Positions 57,266 through 64,000 of a DNA stretch of 64,000 nucleotides are shown piece after piece. The DNA comes from Leptospira montravelensis (GTDB taxonomy: Bacteria; Spirochaetota; Leptospiria; Leptospirales; Leptospiraceae). Position numbers and translations under genes: made by a program. The notes under the pieces were generated by a model. That model saw only the letters and a program-made list of their open reading frames with translations, did no database searches and was not told where the DNA came from. The stretch covers positions 496,001 to 560,000 of the forward strand of contig NZ_RQFO01000017.1 of assembly GCF_004770045.1 (NCBI RefSeq), written 5' to 3'. Positions within the stretch are counted from its first letter, which is position 1, and each line of letters begins with the position of its first letter.

Positions 57266-58230
57266 GAATTCTCGTCACCGGGGGAGCCGGTTATATTGGA
57301 AGTCATATTGTCTTAGAGCTTATGGAACTTGGACATGAGATTATCATTGTAGATGATATGGAAAAAGGAAACGAAGCCAATTTATTTCCTGGAAATGAAT
57401 TCATCAAAGGGGAAATCCAAAATCCTAATGTTTTAAAACAAACATTCTCTAAAAAAATAGATGCTGTTTTTCACTTTGCAGCTTGGAAGGCTGCAGGTGA
57501 ATCCATGACTGACCCACTTAAATATACAATCAACAACTTAAATGGAACCTTTGCTTTGTTAGATGCTATGATAAAATACGGTTGTCAGTATTTTGTTTTT
57601 TCATCCTCTGCGGCAGTTTATGGAGCACCAAAATACCTACCTATCGATGAAAAACATCCACTAAATCCAGAAAACTACTACGGATATACAAAGTTATGTA
57701 TTGAAGAAAACCTGGAATGGTTTGATAAACTAAAAGGTTTAAAATCTGCTAGGTTACGTTATTTCAATGCGGCAGGTTATGATCCCAAAGGTAGAATCAA
57801 AGGAATTGAAAAAACTCCTGCCAATTTGTTACCGATCATCATGGAAGTTGCCTCAGGGATTCGTAACGGTTACGAAATTTTTGGAACGGATTATGATACA
57901 GAAGATGGAACTTGTGTTCGTGATTACATCCATGTTTCTGATTTAGCCAAAGCCCATGTTTTAGCATTAAACTATATCATGTCAAAAAACGAAAGTTTGA
58001 CGGTAAATTTAGGTTCGGAATCGGGATATTCAGTCAAAGAAATGGCAGACCTTTCTGAAAAAGTGGTTGGTAAAACCATACCTCACAAAACAGGTCCTAG
58101 GCGAGCGGGAGATCCTGCAAAACTTTTAGCATCTTCTGCAAAAGCAAGAGAACTTCTCAATTGGAAACCTGTTTATAGTGATGCAGAAACACTACTCTCC
58201 AGTATGTGGAATCTGTATAAAAACTTATAA
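57262..58230 (+). CDS. galE: UDP-glucose 4-epimerase
   Basis: 322 residues, short-chain dehydrogenase/reductase fold. NAD-binding is VTGGAGYIGSHIVLEL, catalytic Ser in FSSSAAVYG and Tyr-x-x-x-Lys in YYGYTKLCIEE. The C-terminal GDPAKLLASSAKARELLNWKP is typical. It supplies UDP-galactose for surface polysaccharide. Coupled to lpxA by overlap, and it ends over the stop of the converging peptidase gene. Confidence 0.92.
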   Translation: MRILVTGGAGYIGSHIVLELMELGHEIIIVDDMEKGNEANLFPGNEFIKGEIQNPNVLKQTFSKKIDAVFHFAAWKAAGESMTDPLKYTINNLNGTFALLDAMIKYGCQYFVFSSSAAVYGAPKYLPIDEKHPLNPENYYGYTKLCIEENLEWFDKLKGLKSARLRYFNAAGYDPKGRIKGIEKTPANLLPIIMEVASGIRNGYEIFGTDYDTEDGTCVRDYIHVSDLAKAHVLALNYIMSKNESLTVNLGSESGYSVKEMADLSEKVVGKTIPHKTGPRRAGDPAKLLASSAKARELLNWKPVYSDAETLLSSMWNLYKNL

Positions 58231-59013
58231 AGAAGGGATCTTAATTTTTTCGCAATCCGGGTTTATGGAACTTACATAATCCAATGCCCGGTCTCCTAGA
58301 ACGTCAGCCCCTAAAAAACTTCCAACCAATTGAATTTCTCCGGTTGTAAATCCTTTGATCCATTCTTTTGTCAGTTTATTGGAAACCGGAGCATAAGACC
58401 AGTGCCATTTTTCTTCCTGGTAACCTTTATTTTTTCTTGTCGATAAACTACTGTAAGGTTGGCAGAATCCATATTTGGCTGCATTTAGTTTTAGCCAATC
58501 ATAAAGAATTTTACCTTTTCCATTTTCTTCAAAATAGGCATTATCCAAAGCATTGATATCAAAATCAGTTCCCCAGTGGTGACGAGAAGTTCCAGGTGCA
58601 CTAGAAAATTCTAAAATCAAATTGATAATTTCTTCTGGTGTTTTTCCTTTAATCGGCGAACGCATTACTTTTTTACCAGTGAATTTGGATTCCCATATTC
58701 CTTTTTGATGATTAAAATTACGAAAAGAAGATACTAAAAAAATATGTTGTTTGTATGAAGATGGTTTTGAATCTTCAAAATCGTTAATCATTTGGTGAAG
58801 TGCTTTTTTAACGTCAGGCCTAAGGAAATGATCTTTTCCATTTTCTTCTAGTATAACTGCCGCTAGTGGCCCAGGCGAATTAAATTTTCCTGTTAAGTAG
58901 GATTTTTTTTCTATACCTAAATACAAATCAGATTCGGTTGTTTTAACTGGTTTTTCACCGCAAACTAAGAATAAAGAAACGAATAACAAGGTTATGTATT
59001 TAGTTCGTAACAT
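58225..59013 (-). CDS. VanY/M15B-family D-alanyl-D-alanine carboxypeptidase lipoprotein
   Basis: 262 residues from ATG 59013. The lipobox is LFLVC (Cys17). Zinc ligands: HHWGTDFDI (His and Asp) and EKWHWSYAP (Glu and His), the M15B pattern. It trims peptidoglycan stem peptides in the periplasm. The frame is open upstream, but the lipoprotein signal sets this start. It lies 25 bases after recG. Confidence 0.87.
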   Translation of the reverse strand: MLRTKYITLLFVSLFLVCGEKPVKTTESDLYLGIEKKSYLTGKFNSPGPLAAVILEENGKDHFLRPDVKKALHQMINDFEDSKPSSYKQHIFLVSSFRNFNHQKGIWESKFTGKKVMRSPIKGKTPEEIINLILEFSSAPGTSRHHWGTDFDINALDNAYFEENGKGKILYDWLKLNAAKYGFCQPYSSLSTRKNKGYQEEKWHWSYAPVSNKLTKEWIKGFTTGEIQLVGSFLGADVLGDRALDYVSSINPDCEKIKIPSL

Positions 59014-59038
59014 AATTAGTTCATTAAAAAATTGCGGA

Positions 59039-61108
59039 CTAATTCGCAAATAAAAATTTGCCTTCACTGAATCTTGTACTCAATTCTGCGACTTCATTAG
59101 GATCATCCAAAGGAAAGGAAGAAGCATCTTCTTTAGCCTCATCAAGTAAATTCCGATCCGATACTAAATCGGCAATTTTAAACTCAGGAAGCCCACTCTG
59201 TTTGACTCCAAGAAGTTCCCCAGGTCCCCGAATGGCCAAATCCTTTTCGGCTAAATAATATCCATCATTGGAAGTGACAAGTGCTTCCAAACGATCCCTT
59301 CCTTCGTCACTGATAAAATCACCCGTCATTAAAATACAAAAACTTTCAATATCACTTCTTCCCACACGTCCACGTAACTGGTGTAATTGGGAAATTCCAA
59401 AACGATCCGCATGTTCGACTACTAAAATGGTGGCGTTAGGAACATCCACTCCCACTTCCACTACAGTCGTTGTGACAAGGATTTGAATTTCTCCCGATTT
59501 AAACTTTTCCATCACGAATTCTTTTTCTGCACTTTTCATTTTACCGTGTAATAATCCAATTTTCAAATCAGGAAATACATTAGTTCTTAAGTTTTCATAA
59601 GCAACTGTGCAAGATTCTAAATCTACCTTTTCCGATTCTTCTACTAACGGATATACAATATAACATTGTCTACCTGAACTTACATATTTACGAATTGAAT
59701 TATAAACGCCAATCCTTCGATCTTCCTTGTACCACCGAGTGTCGATGGGTTTACGGCCTTTTGGTTTTGTTTTGATATTTACTAAAGTTAAATCTCCATA
59801 CAAAGTAAGGCAAAGTGTTCGTGGGATTGGAGTCGCAGTCATAGCCAAAATATCAGGATTTTTCCCTTTGGAACGAATAGTTTCTCTTTGGTCGACACCG
59901 AACTTATGTTGTTCATCAATCACAACAAGTCCAAGATCTGAAAAAACTACATCTTCTTGTAATAAAGAATGAGTTCCAATAATGATATTCGATTCTCCTG
60001 TTTTGATCCTTGCCAATTTTTCAGAACGAATTTTTTTATTCTCACCACCAAGCAGTAGTTCAATGCCAAGAAAAGGCATATTCCCCATAAATTTATAAAT
60101 GGTTTGGTAATGTTGGCGGGCCAAAATTTCCGTTGGTGCTAAAAATACTACTTGAATGTGGTTATCGATATAGTGAAGCCCAATGAGTAGAGCTGTAATG
60201 GTTTTTCCAGAACCTACATCTCCTTGTAATAAAAAAGCGGAAGGAGAATCCGAGCTAGTTTGAGATAAAATGGTATTTACAGCAACTTTTTGATCTTCCG
60301 TCAATTCGAAGGGAAGATTTATTTCCAAATTTTCCCGGGAGGGAGATTTTGGAAGTGGCCAAAGCATACGTTTTATTTTTTGCCTTTCTCTTTGTTTGTA
60401 AAGAAGAAGTCTTTGAAAATAAAAAAATTCTTCGTATGCAAATCGTTTTCGTGCAATTTGTACGGCTTCCATTGTCTCAGGGAAATGAATTTCATGGAAG
60501 GCTTTATCTCGACCAAGTAACTCTCGTTTTTTGACTAATTTAGAAGGTAGGTTTTCCTTGATGTTTCCACCTTCCAAAACCTGATGTATCAATTTACGTA
60601 GTCCCTTTGAATCTAATCCTTCTTCTTTTAGGGCTTCGGTAGACGGATAAAGGGGAATAATGCGACCCGCATGGATGGAATCTTCTGGATCATCTTTATC
60701 AGATAAAAACTCGTATTCAGGATGAACGATTTGGTATCCTTTAAAATATTCTAATTTTCCAGAAACGACAACCTTTCTATCTACAGTGAAAATTTTATGA
60801 AAAAAATTCACTCCACGAAAGAATACCAAATTGATACGTTCATTGTTTAAGGTTCTAAATCCAACGAGTAACCTACTTTTTTTTCCATGTACAATATAAC
60901 TATCAGCAATGGTTCCAAGGAGAGTGACCACATCCCCTTGTTTTAAAATAATATCTTTGGTAAAATTACGATCCAAATAACGGCGGGGAAAATAAGTAAG
61001 TAGTTCAAAAAAAGTTGAAATTCCATGTTCTAAAAGAATGGTTCTTCGTTTAGGTCCAATTCCTTTGAGAGAAGATAAACTTTCTGATAAATCGAGTCCC
61101 GGTTTCAT
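59039..61108 (-). CDS. recG: ATP-dependent DNA helicase RecG
   Basis: 689 residues. N-terminal wedge domain with OB fold (about 55-160), then helicase motifs: Walker A LLQGDVGSGKTITALL, DEQHKFG (DExH), TATPIPRTL and the C-terminal QLHQLRGRVGRSDIESFC. It reverses stalled forks and processes recombination junctions. Its ATG overlaps the stop of the small gene upstream. Confidence 0.96.
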   Translation of the reverse strand: MKPGLDLSESLSSLKGIGPKRRTILLEHGISTFFELLTYFPRRYLDRNFTKDIILKQGDVVTLLGTIADSYIVHGKKSRLLVGFRTLNNERINLVFFRGVNFFHKIFTVDRKVVVSGKLEYFKGYQIVHPEYEFLSDKDDPEDSIHAGRIIPLYPSTEALKEEGLDSKGLRKLIHQVLEGGNIKENLPSKLVKKRELLGRDKAFHEIHFPETMEAVQIARKRFAYEEFFYFQRLLLYKQRERQKIKRMLWPLPKSPSRENLEINLPFELTEDQKVAVNTILSQTSSDSPSAFLLQGDVGSGKTITALLIGLHYIDNHIQVVFLAPTEILARQHYQTIYKFMGNMPFLGIELLLGGENKKIRSEKLARIKTGESNIIIGTHSLLQEDVVFSDLGLVVIDEQHKFGVDQRETIRSKGKNPDILAMTATPIPRTLCLTLYGDLTLVNIKTKPKGRKPIDTRWYKEDRRIGVYNSIRKYVSSGRQCYIVYPLVEESEKVDLESCTVAYENLRTNVFPDLKIGLLHGKMKSAEKEFVMEKFKSGEIQILVTTTVVEVGVDVPNATILVVEHADRFGISQLHQLRGRVGRSDIESFCILMTGDFISDEGRDRLEALVTSNDGYYLAEKDLAIRGPGELLGVKQSGLPEFKIADLVSDRNLLDEAKEDASSFPLDDPNEVAELSTRFSEGKFLFAN

Positions 61109-61506
61109 AGTTCATCCGTGGGTCTAGGTGGTCCAAAACCATTGTTACTTGCTTCAGAAGAATCAGTTGTATTTTTTTCAGAATCCAAAATCAAATAACA
61201 GTATTTACATCCATATATTTGCGCTTGTTTTTTCCCTTCACTATTTGTATAAGCGGAAATAGCAGCGTATAAAAATTCGTTTTTGCTTAGTAATGTCCCA
61301 CAAACAGGACAAAGGCGAAGCCTGGGAAGATTGGGATCTTTTTCTTTCCCGTATACTTTTCTAGGATCCCCAACTCTTAAGTTACCTTCTTTGGCAAGGC
61401 GTTCCTTTTCTTTTTTGTCCAAACTTTGATTGTCAACAGCAGAGAGTGCATACAAAAAAAATGCAACAGTGAATAGGACACCGCAGATCGTAAGAAAGGT
61501 GACCAT
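61105..61506 (-). CDS. Small membrane protein with zinc-ribbon-like Cys pairs
   Basis: 133 residues. One N-terminal helix (FLTICGVLFTVAFFLYALS), then a charged linker, then two Cys pairs (LCPVCGTLL and YGCKYCYLI) spaced about 35 residues apart, a likely zinc ribbon facing the cytoplasm. No named family is recognised. Overlaps recG by four bases. Confidence 0.7.
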   Translation of the reverse strand: MVTFLTICGVLFTVAFFLYALSAVDNQSLDKKEKERLAKEGNLRVGDPRKVYGKEKDPNLPRLRLCPVCGTLLSKNEFLYAAISAYTNSEGKKQAQIYGCKYCYLILDSEKNTTDSSEASNNGFGPPRPTDEL

Positions 61507-62511
61507 TTAATTTCCTCGAATGTAATCTTCGGAACTTACAGCTGAAATTGGGTTTTGTGAAATGAGTTTTAAGTTTTTCTCAGTACAATCTACTTCGATG
61601 AGAGGAAACCAATCATCACCTCGCAATTGGCAAAGATTTGACTGGACTACATTTTTCCCATCCATAATGATTTCGGCAAAATATCCACCTTCTTGAAAAC
61701 CATGTAGCGAGTCCACAGCACCAAAGTTAGATGGGTTGATAAAAACTGTGTTTCTTGTTTTTTTGATTCCTTGGTCTTCATGGACATGACCAGAAACTAC
61801 TAGAGAAGGAGATTCATCATCCAAATACCTACGAATCCCTTGGCTTCCACATTTGCCTACACCAGGAATGTTATCGAAATATCCATAGGCAGGATTATGA
61901 ATCCAACAAATGTCGGGCAGTTCTTCTCTAAAAAAATCTTCTGGTTCACTATAGTTTTTTCCGTTCTTTGTGTACTCATGAAATACAACGGTTAGTTTTT
62001 CCGGAATTCCAGAAGTCCAAATGGGAGCTCCACCATAACCAGAAACCTTTAAATTACCAAAATCAAAACTTTTTCTATGTACTTCGCGTTGGTATAATTC
62101 GGTGTATTGTAAATCTAAATCATAATTTCCCGGCAAACAATAAACAGGTGATTTTGCATATTTAATAATTAGTTTTTCGATGATTTCATATTTTTCTTTC
62201 ATCGTTTTAGCAGCGAGTTTATACAAATCTCGATATTTTTGAGATTTTTCTACGATGGCCGTAGAATATTTTTCGGGAAATCGAATGGCATGAGTTGTAA
62301 AATCAAAAGGAGTGGAATCGTCTTTTCTTTCCGTTAATAAATAGTATAACTCTTCTTGGACACCACAAAAATCAATGATGCGATCAAAGGAAAAAAAAGC
62401 TTTGTAAATAATATCTCCGGAAAACAAATACAAATCTGCTTCAGTGGTTTGCAGAATTCGTTTTAGACCATGAAGTCCATCATGGATATCCGTTAGATAA
62501 ATGATTTTCAT
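61507..62511 (-). CDS. Calcineurin-like metallophosphoesterase
   Basis: 334 residues. The metal-site motifs appear in order: YLTDIHDGLHGL (D-x-H), YLFSGDIIY (GD), CLPGNYDL (GNxD), VVSGHVHEDQG (GHxH). The substrate is unknown. It abuts the genes on both sides, in one operon with recG. Confidence 0.88.
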   Translation of the reverse strand: MKIIYLTDIHDGLHGLKRILQTTEADLYLFSGDIIYKAFFSFDRIIDFCGVQEELYYLLTERKDDSTPFDFTTHAIRFPEKYSTAIVEKSQKYRDLYKLAAKTMKEKYEIIEKLIIKYAKSPVYCLPGNYDLDLQYTELYQREVHRKSFDFGNLKVSGYGGAPIWTSGIPEKLTVVFHEYTKNGKNYSEPEDFFREELPDICWIHNPAYGYFDNIPGVGKCGSQGIRRYLDDESPSLVVSGHVHEDQGIKKTRNTVFINPSNFGAVDSLHGFQEGGYFAEIIMDGKNVVQSNLCQLRGDDWFPLIEVDCTEKNLKLISQNPISAVSSEDYIRGN

Positions 62512-63192
62512 TTATTCATTTTCCCAAAGTAACATCTGAATGTCTCGGTCTTCTTCTATATAATCGATCTTTAAATATTCTGGCCCAAAAAAATCCATTA
62601 GTGGTTTTAATATTGTGGAAGATCTGACGAATATATACAATTCATTGTGATCACCAATGATGTATTGAATTTCAATTTTACCAGCAATGGAAGGAACTAA
62701 ATTCAAAAAATAATTCAAATCAAAAAGAATTTCCCACTGTAGGCCTGTGATCGATAAAATATGTGGGGCCGCATTTAAGATGGATTCAAAAACCTTTTTT
62801 TTGTGAAAAGGATCTACTTTTCCAAACCACCTAACAAAATCAAAACGCCTTGGTTTGGTATCCCAAACTCGATATCCAACAATCTTTAGGCGGGCTTTGT
62901 TGTCTTTAACTGACACAGGTTTCAAACGAACACGATAGTTTATGGATTCTACTTTTAAAAAACGTGCAATCCATAACCATCCCATTCGGTACACTCCAGT
63001 CAGTATGACTTCACCCTTGGCAGATGAGACATCCAAACTCTCTAAATCGGGATCCTCGGCAATGATCTCAGTGGCTATGACCTTTCGTAAGCTACCAAGA
63101 AGTAAGGTAACCTTATAATTACTCTTTGGGACCACTTTGGGTGGCAAAAAGAGATTCAGTGGATTGAAACGGAGAAGATCCGTTAAAAGCAT
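62512..63192 (-). CDS. Hypothetical protein
   Basis: 226 residues, no signal or helix evident. It is beta-rich (YKVTLLLGSLRKVIATEIIAED, GEVILTGVYRMGWLWIARFL, YRVRLKPVSVKDNKARLKIVG) in the first half and mixed in the second. I do not recognise a family. It is first gene of the minus-strand recG group and divergent from gpsA. Confidence 0.6.
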   Translation of the reverse strand: MLLTDLLRFNPLNLFLPPKVVPKSNYKVTLLLGSLRKVIATEIIAEDPDLESLDVSSAKGEVILTGVYRMGWLWIARFLKVESINYRVRLKPVSVKDNKARLKIVGYRVWDTKPRRFDFVRWFGKVDPFHKKKVFESILNAAPHILSITGLQWEILFDLNYFLNLVPSIAGKIEIQYIIGDHNELYIFVRSSTILKPLMDFFGPEYLKIDYIEEDRDIQMLLWENE

Positions 63193-63249
63193 ATTTTAAT
63201 TTTTATTTTCTATTGCCTTTTTGGAAAGCAGATTTAAAATACAGACCTC

Positions 63250-64000
63250 ATGAAGATTGGTATCATTGGCGCCGGAAGTTTTGGCACTGCACTAGGTAGT
63301 ATTTTAGCGGACAAGGGTTATGACGTGACCCTTTGGACAAGAAGCGAGGATCAAGCAAGATCCATAACTGAAAACCATTTGAATACCAAACATATGCCCG
63401 ATTTGGTACTCCCTGAGAAATTAAAAGCTGATACAAATCTTGTCCATGTTGTGAAAGACAAGGACATGATTGTTTCTGCTCCCCCAAGCCATGCGCTCTC
63501 GGGGATTCTAAAAGAAATTAAAGACCATATTCCTCCAAAAGTGCCGATTGTTTCTGCCTCCAAAGGGATTGAAAACGAAAGCCTCAGACTAATATCAGAA
63601 ATTTTTGAATCCGAACTACCGGGCCAATTCCATTCGCAGCTTTCCTATCTTTCTGGCCCCAGTTTTGCCAAAGAAATGGTGAAACGAGTTCCAACTATAG
63701 TTTCCATAGCTTCCAAAAATGAAGCCACCGCCAAACGAGTGCAGGAGATATTTAGTTTTACGTATTTCAGAACCTATTGGACCCCCGATGTCGTGGGTGT
63801 CGAAGTGGGTGGTGCCTTAAAAAACGTCATCGCGATTGCTGCAGGTGTTGCCGACGGACTTGGGTTTGGCCAAAATACAAGGGCTGCTCTCATCACACGC
63901 GGGTTAAACGAGATCACAAGAATGGGAATCAAAATGGGTGCAGATCCCATGACTTTCCTTGGACCATCGGGAATGGGAGATTTGGTTCTTACCTGTTGTG
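63250..64000 (+). CDS. gpsA: NAD(P)-dependent glycerol-3-phosphate dehydrogenase, 3' end cut by window edge
   Basis: The frame is open from ATG 63250 to the edge (250 codons). The dinucleotide fold is [22 protein letters not shown]. Catalytic and binding blocks [36 protein letters not shown] and LITRGLNEI are present. It makes sn-glycerol-3-phosphate for phospholipids. Confidence 0.95.
   Translation, partial: MKIGIIGAGSFGTALGSILADKGYDVTLWTRSEDQARSITENHLNTKHMPDLVLPEKLKADTNLVHVVKDKDMIVSAPPSHALSGILKEIKDHIPPKVPIVSASKGIENESLRLISEIFESELPGQFHSQLSYLSGPSFAKEMVKRVPTIVSIASKNEATAKRVQEIFSFTYFRTYWTPDVVGVEVGGALKNVIAIAAGVADGLGFGQNTRAALITRGLNEITRMGIKMGADPMTFLGPSGMGDLVLTCC

Overview
The window looks like chromosome of a free-living (saprophyte-type) Leptospira or a close relative. 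The reasons are a low-GC genome of roughly 38%, spirochaete-style lipoprotein signals in which Asn often precedes the lipid-modified Cys (FNC, TNC, SNC, PNC), cyclic-nucleotide-binding domains fused to transporters, a MASE1/CHASE hybrid kinase, an LpxA of leptospiral type, and many short lineage-specific lipoproteins. No tRNA, rRNA, insertion sequence, prophage or CRISPR array was seen. The species assignment is inference.

Layout. 1-1062 (minus): the 5' part of a class I ribonucleotide reductase small subunit behind a cobalamin-type riboswitch. 1.2-8.8 kb: a hybrid histidine kinase, a decayed SRPBCC gene next to an intact SRPBCC/AraC divergent pair, an Omp85-type barrel and an MCP-like receptor. 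9.4-11.4 kb: three tandem TRL-like lipoproteins and an outer-membrane protein. 11.5-15.1 kb: a creBCD operon whose creC is frameshifted in an A/T homopolymer. 15-20.6 kb: a GGT-like lipoprotein, small hypotheticals, a DUF4349 lipoprotein and a U32 (TrhP-like) protein. 20.7-35.2 kb: a nitrous-oxide respiration region with a CopD-like protein, a FadL-like porin, cytochromes, small polytopic proteins, a hemerythrin, a fasciclin lipoprotein, nosC-nosZ-(membrane protein)-nosL-nosD-nosF-nosY, a Cys/His-rich small protein, and a PCu(A)C chaperone fused to a predicted outer-membrane barrel. 35.3-44.5 kb: mixed housekeeping and accessory genes. 44.5-53.1 kb: a four-gene type I secretion operon with two ABC exporters, each carrying two cyclic-nucleotide-binding-like domains and a dead C39-like domain. 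53.3-64 kb: thiolase, a glycosyltransferase-like protein, Hpt, lpxA, galE, VanY-like peptidase, recG, metallophosphoesterase and the start of gpsA.

How it works together. Three FNR/DNR-type sites (TTGAT-TTAG-ATCAA; the third has one mismatch) sit before 24112, 25306 and 32173, each 22 bases upstream of a -10-like hexamer. This suggests an anaerobic or NO-responsive regulon centred on the nos genes, with copper delivered by NosL, NosDFY, possibly the Cys/His-rich protein and the PCu(A)C fusion. Several proteins of this region, including NosZ itself, have lipoprotein-like signals. The riboswitch suggests that the oxygen-dependent ribonucleotide reductase is turned down when B12 is available. 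The secretion operon may be gated by cyclic nucleotides; no substrate gene is obvious beside it.
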